DNA of 64,000 nt. It comes from Calonectria ilicicola. Lineage: Eukaryota; Ascomycota; Sordariomycetes; Hypocreales; Nectriaceae. A model generated the notes under the pieces. The model had not been told where the DNA came from. It saw only the letters and a list, made by a program, of their open reading frames with translations, and ran no database searches. The position numbers were made by a program, and so were the translations under genes. Numbering within the stretch: position 1 is the stretch's first letter; each line of letters opens with the position of its first letter. Of this stretch, positions 1-12,497 are shown piece after piece. The DNA is taken from contig CP085825.1 in the NCBI GenBank assembly GCA_020809705.1, positions 7,130,001 through 7,194,000 of the forward strand. The letters run 5' to 3'.

Positions 1-2003
1 TCGGGCCAAATGGAGAATGTCTTGAATCAGCAAGAGGCGATATTGGGGTGATTACAGAAGTGTCCACTCGAGGCGGCGGCCAACCCCCTGTATTCAATCC
101 TCCTATTTCGGCATTTGAATGTTGGTATGCTTTTTCCAAACTTGAAGGGGGCGTTGGTAAGTTATGTTGGTAAAAGCTTTGATCTTCCATCTCATAAGGG
201 ACCATTCCTGGTCCTCTAATAGGTATGGGAGAACCGGCGCTTTGAGACGGAGATGGCGTATAAAAGGATGCGTCGGATTGAGATCGTATTCGACGCGTGT
301 TAAGAGGAAGCTCGTCAAATAGGGTTGCTTGAACCACTGAGGGCCTGGAGGGGGTTCTGGCAAGTCGCATATTCCAACTTGATTGTCTGTTCGCCTTTTG
401 CCACAAATTTTGCGCTTTGGTTAAGGTAGTGATCGCATTAAGGCGCCCTTTGTCTTTTGGCTGGAGCATATGATCCAAAATGAGTTCGCTAATGAAGGCG
501 GAGGATGTGTCGCTTCTTCGAGTATGGTCGAGAGCTTCATAGTGGATGGTTTCCACAACATCAAGCCTTTCAACCCCATTGTGAAAACAGCTGTTATATC
601 CGCTGCCCTGAAGCACCGGTATTCTAGCTGTCTCATTTTTTCGCCTTTCTCGATATTGCTCGCGGCCTTCTTCACCCCAAATGGTCCAAATTAGCACCTC
701 GCTATAGATAGCACCCAGAGCCCAGACATCAATGGTCTGATCGACTCTGTTTCGCACGTATTCATGAACCTCATGAAGGCTGCAGGACTCCGGGGCCACT
801 GAATTTCTCTCATTAGGCCATGTCTAGTATTTCATTCATTGTCCACTTACAGTACATGCGGTTCGCGTCGCTGGTTGCAGCGGGGATATACTTCGCGCCC
901 GCAAGTCTTTGTCTCAGGTGAGATGTGCCAAAGTCTGCTAGTTTGAACTTGATATCATAGGTCTGACCTGAACTTTGAGGAAACACCAAGATGTTGGCCG
1001 GTTGGATATCGTTATGTGTGCTATTATCGGTAAGCGGCTGCATTTTGATACATGATCACCTTTGATAAGACTTACGTGGAAAATACCCATTTGTCCGCAT
1101 CAACATCATTTGGTGGGCTCATTTCATGAATGAGATGAAGGCCCTGAAGTAGTTGAAACAATGCGCTCCAGAGTGCTGTAAGCTCTTGATCATTGTTTGG
1201 TCGACGTGTCTTCTGGAAAAAATGAAGCAATGTACCCCCTGGAGCATGCTCCAGGATTATGGTCCGCTTTTTATTTTGCACAAAAGATCCATAATAGCGA
1301 GTGATGTATTCCGTGTGACTCGGGAAGCTGGTATATGCACCAACCTCTGTTGTGAAGAGATCAACGGCAGTGTCGGTTTGGTAAACCTTGAAGACCACGG
1401 TGTCCTGAAAACAAGTTAGAAAGGCCCATGACTAATGATGAAATTCGCGTCACATACTGTCTTAATAATATTCTTATCGTTACATTCATCGTGAATCTCG
1501 ACCTTTGAGATGATAGAGACATCTCTACCTGCAGAGGGCTGATTAAGTCGCTTCCCAACCGTGACCGGCAAGATCATCTGTGGAGACAGTTCTCTCATGT
1601 GAACATAACCATCCCGAAATTCTAGAGGACAAAACCTCCACTGATTGAGAAAGAATTCGTCGAAAAATTCTTTGATGCGCGGGCTGTCTGACCACTGCGT
1701 GGGTTGAGCGGGGAATGGCAGGTGCTTATCATCAAGCTGATATCGAGTAAATTGTTCAATCTCCTCGACATTCCCGATATAGACAAGGATCGAAAAAATT
1801 CGAACAAATGAAGGAGAAATCAGTTCCGGATGCACAGTCGGAATATTAAGAGCATTGAGAACCTCTTTCACTTTCTCCGTCGTCCAGAATTCCTCCAAGG
1901 CTTGCCCTGGAACGTATTCAGTCGGACTATCATACCCATTTTGACCGAACTTTGACTTCTCCTTAACATAACCGAGGAACTCTCTGAAATTAGGATTGGG
2001 CAT
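1..2003 (-). CDS. Protein kinase-like protein, 3' end beyond left edge
   Basis: Four exons can be joined: 2003-1458, 1404-1076, 1020-851 and 798 to beyond base 1; frames agree at every junction. Residues 1-182 have no recognised domain. A kinase fold follows: likely ATP-binding lysine K188 in VVFKVY, catalytic loop HNDIQPAN (H294-N295-D296), DFG at 321-323, APE at 350-352 and DVWALG after it. The last exon runs on in one open frame into a Ser/Pro/Arg-rich, probably disordered tail that leaves the window. The start is the ATG at 2003; an in-frame GTG six bases upstream was not used. The HRD arginine is Asn here, so it is not an RD kinase, and no clear glycine loop was seen; activity is uncertain. 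The fold is well supported, but the pathway and substrate are unknown. The second intron boundary is the least certain. Confidence 0.8.
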
Positions 2004-3057
2004 GGCCACGATCTATTCCTGCTATCAGAGATTGGGATGGACTATTGGGTCGTGGTATTCGGTTGAGGTTTGATAAACCAGCTAGTTGGTCCCAGGGTGT
2101 CGATAAGTTCGGGAAGTGGTTGTGGCGAGAAGATCGAGGGTTTTTAAGCGCTTATTCCGATCTAAATGCCATTGGGGGAAGGCAAGGTAGCGTTAAGCTT
2201 CCTGGTTTCCGGGGGCGTTTCGTATCGGAGCAAAACTTCGAGTCGGCAGATTGGGGTGCTCTAGCAGCAAAAATATGGGGGATCGTTTGAGTGTAGATTG
2301 ATTTCTCACCGCACGAAGCAGATCGCGGCAACACAAAAGAAAATATCGCATCCGCAGGCGGCGGGAGTGATGACGGTTTTTAAGAATGATCTGCTTCAAA
2401 GGGCGGTCAGGGAGTCGCAGCTTGGAGGGTGGGTGCACCTTCAGGTACGGAACTGGCATTTGCACAAACGATCAGCTACGAGGACGAGGCGAACCAATTG
2501 AGCAATTAACTGCTACTCTAGGGCCCATTGTAGGCAGACAAGGCATTCGCCAAGCGCATGCATCCTCCTGGTAAGGCTCCCAAGTGCCATGTTCAACCGA
2601 GTTGGTCATGCGGAATCCGGGCATGAGGGTGTACCGAAATCCTCATTCATTGGTCTTGCGCAGATGGTCTTTTAAATTTATTTGGTAAGAAAGACAAAAG
2701 CGTGCAGCCACATACAGCATCATGGCAAGCTACGGGGGCGAAAGCGAGACAGGTGCCAATAGTTGCAGGCGTTGACAATGTCTGCCTGGGGAGTTAGCGT
2801 GGTCGCCTCGCGCCAAATGCGTGGTTTTTTTTGCACCATCCCTCACAAATGTGCATATACGAAGAGGCCTCTCAGAGATGCGATATGGCTCCCTCAGTGG
2901 ACTAAACAGTCTGCTGCTAGTGCCGCATTTGGCGGAGTTGATTTATCCTCTGAGATGAGAGATGCAATCTTCAGCAAGCGGAGCTGCCAAGACTTGTATG
3001 TTCAATCATGTTCTATTTACCATAACGTATACTATCCAATCTAAAACCTTGTTTCTA
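2004..3057. other. Intergenic, no supported gene
   Basis: This is upstream of the kinase-like gene and downstream of the CorA-like gene. Only short open frames without recognisable domains or splice logic are present. Confidence 0.5.
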
Positions 3058-5082
3058 TTAAACCTCCCCTTGTTCCAGACTTCTTTTATGCCTCTGGCTT
3101 CTCTTCTTGTTTATCTTGTACACCACCAGCCAGAGCAAAAATGTCCCCACCATCATTGGTATGCAAATTGCGAGAAATACAAAAAACGCCTGGGGTTTGA
3201 ACTGCATTGCATCCCTCATGCTGCTGGCATTGTCATTTAAAGTCACAAGTCCGCTTTGAAAGAATGTCTGTTCACGCGTCAGATTTGATATCCAGCGCTT
3301 CATACATGGCCACCCATATCTTACGGCAACAAAGGTGCCTGGGAGAAATGCCAGGGTCACAAAGGTGATTATATGCATTGACCCCGTCTCCTCTTCCGTT
3401 TTGTTAGCAATCTTCTCCATCTTCATGCCCTGTTCGTGGGCGATTTCTGCAAAAATCTGATTTGCCCGGACACTCCGAAATTGAAGTATATCGTCGAACT
3501 AAGCATTTCTCCGTTAGCATGATCCTTATTGAAGTATCCCATGAGAATTCTTACCAAAGATTTGCCCTCATTGAGCCAGGAGAGCATACTATCCAATTGG
3601 GTTAGTCGCATCTCAAGGTTCTTTCTAATTCTATCTATTTTCCGTCCAAATTCAGCAACCTGTCTCTTGCAGCCTATTTTAATCTCGTCGCATAATTCTT
3701 CTCTTTCCATTAAACTCTCGTAACATTCTTTAATATCTCGCATTGCCTGAATGTCGAGTTGAATGACAAGCCGCATTTCGTGCAATCGCTCCCAAATATG
3801 ATATAACGTTTGGAGTTGCGAAAATGTAAACTCTTCAAAATGATCAAATTTCATACTTCTGTTTGAGTCGCACTGGGTTGGTTTATCAGATGCCTGGTTT
3901 GTATTGCGTCTTGACCATGGTTGAAGTTTTTGGAGAATATTGCCAGTATGAGCGCGGATACTACCGACGACGGTATTGCTTCTTGACAAATTCCCATCAT
4001 GCTCTTGCATGTCGGTTCGTGCATTATGTAGTGTTATGGCTCTTTTAAGGAAATCGGTTGTGACACCTGAAATATTTCGGTCAAGATTTGTCGTCTTTGC
4101 TTTGACAAACAACTCTGAAAGCTCTGTCTTGGTGTCGTTGATGGACTCTCGCCAATGCCCGTCGCACCAGCCAAGAAAAACCAAATGCGTTGTGAGAGTA
4201 GCAGCGAATGCACCGGCCAAAGTATTTACGACACTAGGTCTGAGCTCTGGAAATTGTTGCGAGGCCTCCGTGATGGCCTTTTTCATCGTGTCGTTTCCTT
4301 TGATGTTGATCCAAACTGCTCGCCCAGTAACCAAATCAAATGAGTGATAAACCGTCATCTGTCTGACTCTCCAGGGCCATTTTTTGGGATTGCCATTGTT
4401 CTTAACGATGGGACCAGATGGCTCGTGTGATCGTAATAGATAAGACACACGAAGCTCGCGACCTGAACGACCCAATTTCGGTATTTTCAAGGCTTGATCA
4501 TCCTCTATACTAAGAGAATCCTCTGATTGAAACCCAGCCATTGAGTAATCCAAAGGAGTTTTAGTCTTTCCGAACGAATGTACATAATCAAGAAAAGTTG
4601 GCGAAATCTGAAGAAAGGTTGAGATGAAGCAAAAACTCTCTCTCGAACAGTTTAATGGATCGCGTGAATCAGTTGTTTGAGCGAAACTGTCAGGTTGTAT
4701 ATTAGAAAATTTGCAGTGACATGATTTTGAATATAAATACTTACATATGTCGGCATCTTGGGTCTTTGTTGTTATCTAGTATGTGCTCCTTCACGTCTTT
4801 GTGACTGGATAATCTCTTCTCACGATATGCTCCAGACCTGTCAGCTGCTTCCCCACACAAACGCGCACACACGTCATAAAGCTTACCATCCTCCCCGTCA
4901 CGGTATTCCAAAACGTCCAGTGTCTCTCTAGAAGCGTTGAATAGGGCATCATTGCGGCTATCTAAGTCGTCTCGATATCGGTCCAAGTCGCTTTCCAGGA
5001 ATCCCGACCGTAATAACTTTGAGGGATATGAACTGCTCCTACTGCACTGATCGAGCAGTTTATCATGTGAGTTCATTTCCAT
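3058..5082 (-). CDS. CorA-like membrane protein, 636 aa
   Basis: Three exons: 5082-4745, 4686-3555 and 3498-3058, all in frame. It belongs to the large fungal family annotated as CorA-like Mg2+ transporter domain proteins. Family marks are a long soluble N-terminal part, including a DYRDG-like LEYRDGEDGKLYD stretch and a DPLNCSRE stretch just after the first intron, an alpha-helical section ending in FDDILQFRS, and two C-terminal membrane segments (about 531-550, MHIITFVTLAFLPGTFVAV, and 594-617). The LPGTFVAV segment sits where CorA carries its pore helix, but the GMN signature of true CorA channels is absent, as usual in this family, so Mg2+ transport is not established. Expected location is the plasma membrane or an internal membrane with the bulk in the cytosol. 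Family confidence is high; function is unknown. Confidence 0.85.
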
Positions 5083-5570
5083 AGCGCGGATTTAAAAAGA
5101 TTGTTTTGAACTTAGCTGTAAAAGCTGATCTGCTTTCAATGTCAATTATCTTGGTCTTTATGAAGAATAGATCATGGCAGTGTTTGCTTCAGACTTTACT
5201 GGGACACGAAGGCTCTGAGTAAAATCTACTACAAAGCACCCGAGAGCCCTACCCAGCCCCCGTGGCAATAACATTCACGGCTGAACGTGCATGAGGCGAA
5301 GTTACGTGTTTTGCGAACCACTGCGGCCGGTTGCCTTCTTTGCAAACCGTAAATACTAAGCCACGATGGGGACTGAAATCAACTAGGCAGAAGTCTTTTG
5401 GGCTGTGCCTAAGCTGCCTTGCGCCATCCAACACCATACGACCAAACCAACCTCGCTAATCTCCTCCTTGCAGCCACTGCGATCAATCCATCCATCCATC
5501 CAACAAAACGCCCCCGGTCAAACCCAGGGTCACCGTAAAAAGCCCACCCATGGCGCTGCAAATGACCAGT
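5083..5570. other. Intergenic, probable CorA-like promoter region
   Basis: Upstream of the CorA-like start. It contains a short ATCC repeat near 5487-5503. No gene is supported. Confidence 0.5.
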
Positions 5571-5920
5571 CTAAGATTTGGGTGGCGTCCAAGACATTTT
5601 GTTCTTTAAGCCTTCAACTTGTTTCGCATGGTCCTATAGGCGCGCGTTAGACAGAAACATGGCTGATCTGTTGCGCTAAAGTCATACCTGTGTGTAGGTC
5701 TTGCCAGAAGGCAAGTAAACCAAATAGGTGTCATGGACGTACTACGGCAATCAGTTAGTTGCCTTGCCGCTGCCAAAGGTGTGGAGCGTTTCAGCTGGCT
5801 GAGTGCAGGCAGGCCACTGACCTCCACTTGGATCGTGTTATCGTCGAACGTGTACCAGAGCCAAGCCTCTAGCACGTCCTGTCGCACACCGTAGTCGTCA
5901 ATTCGAATCGGGGCTGCCAT
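5571..5920 (-). CDS. Small three-exon hypothetical protein, 71 aa
   Basis: Exons 5920-5822, 5741-5688 and 5633-5571 join without a frame change. Both introns (80 and 54 bp) have good fungal signals: donors GTCAGT and GTATGA, branch sites CTAAC, and acceptors GTAG and ATAG, each at phase 0. The protein begins MAAPIRIDDYG, has an acidic and aromatic centre (WLWYTFDDN), a VYLPSGKTYTQ stretch and ends SWTPPKS. No signal peptide or membrane segment is visible. A CTAAC branch site and CACAG acceptor just upstream (near 5970-5995) suggest an additional 5' exon, either UTR or an N-terminal extension. I do not recognise the family. That two introns each remove a stop or frame conflict argues for a real gene and not chance. 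Confidence 0.55.
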
Positions 5921-7785
5921 CTCGATGGCAGTGCAATGGAATGGTTTTGGATAAGTGCGGGGTCGGCTGTGTTCCCAAAATCTTGGTGTCAGTTAGGTAA
6001 TATTCCCAATCAGTCTGCTTTCCCGGGCGGGGGCATTTCAGAAGGAATAGTGCTGGCCGTGCTGCAGCCGGGCATGTACGCGCTGAGTGCAACGAATGAA
6101 TCACCAACACAAAGGTCGACTAGGGGTGGGGACCAGGACACTCCCCGTCACGGGCAAGTTGAGCCTCATTAATCACGCGCCAAGCCATTTGCGAAGGATG
6201 GCATAAAGGCATTCCCGCTCGGGTGGAGTGAGATCATAATACGGTCCAGTCATGTTCCGATGCTGACCTTCTGGCTGCAGATCACGTCTGTCTCCCGCAA
6301 AACCCGTGGACCATCCCACGTCTCACTGCAGTACCAGCCGCCAATGAGCATAGCCGACGTCAGGCTCGGCGTCCATTGCGACCATTGACATGGCTCAATC
6401 ATGTGCCACCATACTGCGCCGCTGCATGATGATGGGGTCTGAGACGTGGCCAACCAGGAAGCTCGCCAACAGGGCACGGGAATTTCCAGAGAGCCATCGA
6501 GGTACAATTTCAGCCGACGTTAAATCCCGCCCCAAACTCCTGGTCACCCTCCGGCTCAGCAGGGCGAATTATAAACATACACGCAAAAGGCTTTCTCTTA
6601 ACCTTGGGTAGAAAATGGGGCTGAAACAACATCAGGCTTAAATTACAAGGCAGTGTTTATCACAATGTCCTTTTGAATTAGGCCATCAGGCTGAGACTGT
6701 CCTGCACGAAATGAACCACAATCTCTCATCGCCACTGTATAGCCATTATTCAAGCATTGTAGGCTGAGTGAATGATAAAATCACGTCAAAGAAGAAATTG
6801 AAGTGGGTGAAATTTTATCTAGAGTGAGGCGACAGGCATTTGAATGAATTACAATCGGGTAATGTTGACTCATACCAGCTCATGGGAGACCGGAAGACCT
6901 TCAGCAAATGTTGAATTAGTCTTTGAACTTGCGGTGGGCTATAATATTTAAATACAAATCCTACATGACGTTTGGCTACAACATGGCTGGTACTATCAGA
7001 ACCGAACCAGGTTGACGCTCAATTCCTACTCAAAGCTCTACAGTCGCAATTTATTGATCGATGAAGAGGGGAGAAACCCTCATATCTTTTCTATTGATAT
7101 TCTACTAGGATTAGAGTTAGTAAAATGAGGAATTAAATAGAATGACGGTGTGCTTGGTGCTATTGTCATGGTGAAAGATTGGATCTATGATGTGGGAAGA
7201 ATTCTCACCCGCATTTGATCGATATTTAGCTCAGAACATGTTGGATCTTGGTCACAACCGTTAAAATTTAAAGAAGCCAAATATTGCGCTGGGAAAATGC
7301 AAGAGTGTGAGATATGCGGATTGCGCGCATTTTACGATAGTTGAACGAGAAAAACGGAGCTCGCAAATTGCCATCTCCGGATCATCATACATTAAACTAT
7401 TGCAATGACGTTGGAGCAGTAATAAGGGGCGGGCTCTATGTATCCCACAAGTTCATCAAAGTAGACATCCGGATAATTTACCGATACGCCTCAGTTTCGC
7501 TGCTCTAGCTATAGTTGGCCGCTTGATTCAGCGTCACACCCAATTTGGCCTGTTTAAGCAGCATGAGCTATGGCTCGCACATCCCCCACTATCCCTCCAA
7601 TTTCCCCATCTAGATTCCCATAACCTCCAACCCATCAGTTTCAAGAAATCCTCACGAGACCTGTTCTACAGATCCTCCCGTCGCAGATTCACCGCTACCG
7701 TATACCTGGGGCTCTGCCTCGAGCAACAACATTTGAGTAAATTGGGAGAGGTTTGGAATAGGCCGAAAGTTGTACGTGGCTCTTT
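5921..7785. other. Long intergenic region, no supported gene
   Basis: Only short frames are present. A minus-strand frame at 6250-6507 is Trp-rich (WWHMIEPCQW) but starts at a TTG and matches nothing I know. From about 6600 the sequence turns AT-rich and looks non-coding. Confidence 0.4.
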
Positions 7786-7786
7786 A

Positions 7787-8011
7787 GAGTCTTACTGCGC
7801 TCACACATACATTTTGCTAGGTGCACACACGAAACTATTTAGCTAGGGCTTTTCTGGGAAATCCTAAGATAGTCCGAAGGATATACTAAAACCCTAATTT
7901 ATTTTATTATAAATAAGTTTAAAAATATATATAAAGTTATTTATTTTATTAAATGTAGGTGCTTTATGTGTGTGCGCCCAGCAAAATTTATGTGTGCGCG
8001 CAGGAATACTC
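7787..8011. mobile_element. MITE-like element, copy 1
   Basis: About 225 bp bounded by imperfect terminal inverted repeats of roughly 45 bp. The left end reads GAGTCTTACTGCGCTCACAC; the right end, reverse-complemented, reads GAGTATTCCTGCGCGCACAC; both continue into ATAMATTTTGCT and GTGCACACAC-like blocks. TTA flanks both ends (7784-7786 and 8012-8014), a possible 3-bp target duplication. The AT-rich centre has no coding capacity. A diverged copy lies at 11492-11751. This fits a non-autonomous class II element; the superfamily was not determined. Confidence 0.75.
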
Positions 8012-8161
8012 TTAAAATATAAGGACGGTACACTTTGTGTGGATGCTGTTTGTATTGACCAGCGTAAGAAAGACGAACTTGTGCTCCAAATGGGGCAGGG
8101 ATGAAAACAGGCCGATCTTTCCTTTCTCCCTCTTCATAGAGAATTAACAAAATGTATTTGT

Positions 8162-9833
8162 TTACTGCCTTACGCTGGGGCCGATTTCTGCAAAGTAGCT
8201 GCACTTCTTCTCCAAGTCGCTACCAATATTTTGCATTTCTGTCTTGCCTCCCGTCTCAAATGCAATACGTCGCTTGCCATCTGTAGTCCACGTCTCCCAT
8301 TTTACTGATCCAGCATAGCGATACTTGTTCGGGTCGTATGATCGGATGAAACTTGACCAGTATCCTTGGATCACGGGAACCGCTGCTGCATTCACTCCTC
8401 CCTCGTAATAGCTGTCTGGCGCTGCGCCGTTTGAGTATTCTGGTCCAAAAATGGCGGTAGCTTCAATAGTGTGAGGAACACCATAGCCCTGTGCCATTTG
8501 GGTAGGATCCTCAACGTTGTAGAGATAGTTCCAAGATTTGGGAACATTGTGTCGAGGGTAGGCATCTGAAACGTAAATCCCAGCGCACATGTATCGCATA
8601 TCACCGTAGACATCGCTAACTTGTCTCCAGTAGCATCCCGGGTTGGGGCAGGTATCATTTGGATTCGGGTAAAGTTCGTTGAGTGTTGCCAGCTGCTCAA
8701 GGTTCAGGAATGAGAACTGGTTTTTGAGGAACGCATTGCTCTCTGCGAGTGTCGACGTATTCGTTGGTGTAAACACAGTACCACCGTTGGTATCATCACC
8801 CATGATTACGGGCACTCGAATAAATTTTCCCTGGTCAAAAAGATTGTAGGTTAAGTCCGGAACCAGGTCTCCGTCTACCACAGGTGTCCACATGTAAATC
8901 GGCGCTGCGGCGGCTCCAGGTCCGGGGATGTTGTAATTTGCCGTCTGGATTTCTTGCACTGATTTGGATCGAAGACAGGTCAGGGCATCTTTTCCAACGC
9001 ATCCCAGGCGGAGAGCTAGGTTTTGATACCAATAAGTAGACTCTTCCACCTTTAGCATGCTAGCAAAGGATACAGACTCGCCAGCCGCGGCGTGGAACAG
9101 GCCTTCATCTTTCCCACCATAGGCACTGAGGTGATGCGCGACACTGGCGCCTCCAGCGGAAGCTCCTCCCAGTGTAACATGATCGGGGTTGCCGCCAAAA
9201 TTTTTGATGTATTTCTGCACCCATTGAAGTGCCTTTCTCTGGTCATGCAGGCCAATGTTGGGTGTGATCTGGTCGTTGTCCTCGAGGAATCCATAGGGAC
9301 CGACGCGATAATTCATCGTGACAACCACCATGTCCATATCTCCGGCTTGAATGAGACCAGATCCGTTGTAGTAAGCAGCTGAATTGGCATTAAAGCCGCC
9401 ACCTTGAATCCAGACGAAAACAGGAAGCTCAGATGTCTTAGTGGCATTGCTGGGGGCAAAGACATTGACAAAGAGACAGTCTTCAGAAATTGTTTTACCA
9501 ATCTGGGACACGGCAGTGCCAGTTGAGATGCATGGCAGTCCCCACTGTGATTATTGTCAGAAACCAATTATCATATACTGATATCAAGCATCATTTGTGA
9601 CATACCCGGCTCGCATCCTGAATTGTGTCATTCGTGACGGGGTCCTGTGGTGGTCTAAATCTCAAATCTCCAAGGGGAGGTGCCGCATACCGCACCCCCA
9701 GCCATTGCGAGACCCCGTGGTCTAGTTGCTTTCCGTCATATTTACTGTATCCCAAGTCAACGAGAAGGTCAACTGCCTTCACTGGGGATAACAATAGGAG
9801 AGCTGCAGCAGAGAAATAACCCTGACACTTCAT
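8162..9833 (-). CDS. Secreted type-B carboxylesterase, 536 aa
   Basis: Two exons, 9833-9606 and 9544-8162, around a 61-bp phase-0 intron. The ATG at 9833 is chosen because it gives a signal peptide (MKCQGYFSAAALLLLSPVKA). The usual carboxylesterase/lipase order follows: YAAPPLGDLRFRPP, SEDCLFVNVF, the oxyanion-hole stretch WIQGGGF, nucleophile S205 in GGASAGG, and catalytic His H434 in GVPHTIE. The family acid normally lies in a GxxxxEG motif; here the matching stretch is GDDTNGG (325-331), with Gly at the expected Glu, so the acid may be supplied elsewhere or be missing. It probably acts on extracellular esters. Two related MITE-like elements lie on either side of it. Confidence 0.9.
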
Positions 9834-11491
9834 GTTGAAGGCATGCCAGTAGCAACCACGACACAAGCACAAACAGCGGGGTGTTTTTCGAGAGGCCACC
9901 GAGGCTTTATTAAATACACCGCAAGCTCCATAGAAACAAAATGGGTCTTGTCCGACTTACCCGAGTTGATTGACGATCCCTAGCCCCCATGTCGCAACAT
10001 CCGAAGGAGAATGTCAGCCAGGATTCTGGCTGATTACACCGCCTCGCTACTGGATAAGTGAGGAGTACAAGTTCCAGCTTTCGCGGTACCCCAGTGCTCT
10101 TCACATTGGCTATCTGGGGTGCAGGGGTCAATGAACCAGGCCTGTGGAGAAACGTGCGGGGTGAACCACGCATACTTAGGCTTGTTTTGGAGATGTTGCC
10201 GTGACATTGCCTTTTGAGCCGACATGATACCGAGGAATCATGGTCCTGTGATACCTATAACTGAAACTGGGCTACAACTTGTCATCATAGTCAAGAGGTA
10301 TCGAACCGCCAATACAAGCTTCAGAATATACAAAAGAGGTAACAATATGCATGGTCGATCATCCGGTTCTCATGGTGCCCTTGATGTAGTTTGGCGCACA
10401 GCGAATTGAACCACTCAGAACATGGGCTAAATAATTGACTACAAAGAATCCCAAAGCGTAGAGGGCGTGCGGGGCGGACTCCATTAATAATGAGCGAAAA
10501 ACCCGGCAGGCACTTCTAAACCCGAGAGTTTTGATCACGCTAACTGCGGGGGCAATAACGGAAATTTCCATAATTCAAACTCTAGAGAGAGCGGCCTAAT
10601 CGTTCTTCCACCAGAGCCAGCAATCACAGAAACACCTTATAGCTGTATGACTAATATTTTCCGTAGGTGGGGTCTTGAAGTATGGCGTAATCGGATCCCA
10701 CCCTGATCAAGGTTGACTGGTTTGGTATGGGCCATTCCTGGCTTCCATGTCTAGGTTTATAGACAAGACAAGACTGTCTCGGCTCCAGCATTCATCCAGG
10801 AAGCTACCATCGCCTCCGTATCGTTACTTCGAACTATCAAACATGTCTATGAAATCTATGTCGTCATAAAATGAGATTCCTGGAAGTGGGGGGTATCATC
10901 AAGATAGCAGTGGGGAGGCTATTATGAATCCATGCCTCATACCATGTCATATCCTTGCATACAAGCATCAATAGATAGTTGAGATGACATTATTTTATCC
11001 AAATAACCTGAAAACTAGGGTAGCTCGCAAGTTTAACCTAGCGATGACTGCAAAGACCACTCGAATGCCACTAAATCTCCAACCACTCAGAGAAATACGA
11101 ATACATGGTAAAATACAATTGAGGCACAACCATTGAAAGACAATCAATACGAAAATTTACAGATGGGGTCATATTCAGCCTCATGGTGTTAAAATGGAAG
11201 CAAATTTGGTGGAAAAGAGTTTACGAGGTCCGCCTCAATCGCTTCATTCACTCTGGACCTCATTGTTATGGGACAGAGAAAGACATTCTTCATGATCTAA
11301 TAGAGATTGATGTTTTATGGGTTTCAGGATGTTAGAAGCGAATTGGGCAAGCTTTCCGGTGCTTCGATATTAGAAATACGATTTGATGCTGTATGCTCAG
11401 TTATGTAATGCTTCAAGGTGGGTGTGATGGACCCGGAGATTTAGTCGACGAAGGTTGATCAGAAACAAACGGTTCTCGATATATGTTTCTT
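9834..11491. other. Long intergenic region, no supported gene
   Basis: This is upstream of the carboxylesterase. A 70-codon minus frame with an ATG at 10571 has a hydrophobic centre but no intron or family support. Nothing is annotated with confidence. Confidence 0.45.
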
Positions 11492-11751
11492 GAGTCTTTC
11501 TGTGCGCACACATACATTTTGCTAGGTGCACACATCAAACCACTTAGTTAGGAGTTTTCTGGAAAGTTCTAAGATAGCCTAAAAAAATTACTAAAGCTTT
11601 AAATTATTTTACTATAAATAATTTTAGAAATGTATATAAAACTATTTATTTTTATTCCTACCGCTTTATTTTTATTTCTTTACTTCAATATTAAATTCAA
11701 GTGTTTGATGTGTGCACCTAGAAAAATGCATGTATGCGTGTAGGAAGACTC
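11492..11751. mobile_element. MITE-like element, copy 2
   Basis: About 260 bp. The left end, GAGTCTTTCTGTGCGCACAC, matches the inverted right end, GAGTCTTCCTACACGCATAC, and both run into an ATTTTGCT or TTTTTCTAGGTGCACACAT block. The inside matches copy 1 in order (CTTAGTTAGGAGTTTTCTGG, then AT-rich TATAAATA) but carries extra bases near 11650-11690. No clean target duplication is visible. It is non-coding. Confidence 0.75.
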
Positions 11752-12497
11752 TACCTATTCCATAGTTTGTCGTGTACTACCAACGCTCCCACAAAATACT
11801 TCATTGTTTACCAGCTGGGAAAATATGATCCTCCCGTCTATTTTCAAATTATTAGATGCATATCTCGAAACAAAAATGTCGAGAATATTCTAGATGTACC
11901 TACAGAAACCTCCAATCAAATCTCGCCGACCCTGTCTGCCGATCACGCAGGTGCATGGTTACAGAGTTTTCCGTGTTGGAGGGGCTCCGCCCATATGATC
12001 CAGTCGTATCGGAAGTTCACACCTCCCACAAATGCAGCTATTATTAGCAAAATGTGCCAAGAATCTAAGCTTGGTTCACAGCCACTTAAGCTCCTCAAAG
12101 TCTCGGCGCTTCCTATCGACGGTTAATTTGGCCTGCCTGACTGTCACACAATATTTTCTCACGAGACTCTGACGGCAAATTTATGAATCTGTATTTTTCC
12201 CTAAGACTGCGTCTGTTCTTTCTTGTACAAAGATTGCTCAAGCTTTTCTTATCATATTCCTTTCATGTTCTGGCCTACTTCAATGGGAGTCGATTGATTC
12301 AGCTTGCGAAGCTAGCAGGGCGCAGCAACATGCAGGTAAAAGGCCCCTGCATAACGATTCACATGCAGCTTCAACATCTCATAGGCCAGTCAATCACACC
12401 CACATTATTCTTACGTCATACGGAATAGTCTTGATTTAAAGGTACAGCTCCAACCCATTTCTCCTTGCCTTATAGGAACCCAAAATTCTTCACGAGA
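11752..12497. other. Intergenic, no supported gene
   Basis: A 130-codon plus-strand frame overlaps the right end of MITE copy 2 and has no domain. The last part is probably the promoter of the seven-TM gene. Confidence 0.45.

Noticed and set aside
10290..10315. tRNA B-box-like sequence on the minus strand (GGTTCGATACC)
   Set aside because: The flanking bases do not pair into a T-arm and no A-box or acceptor stem was found.
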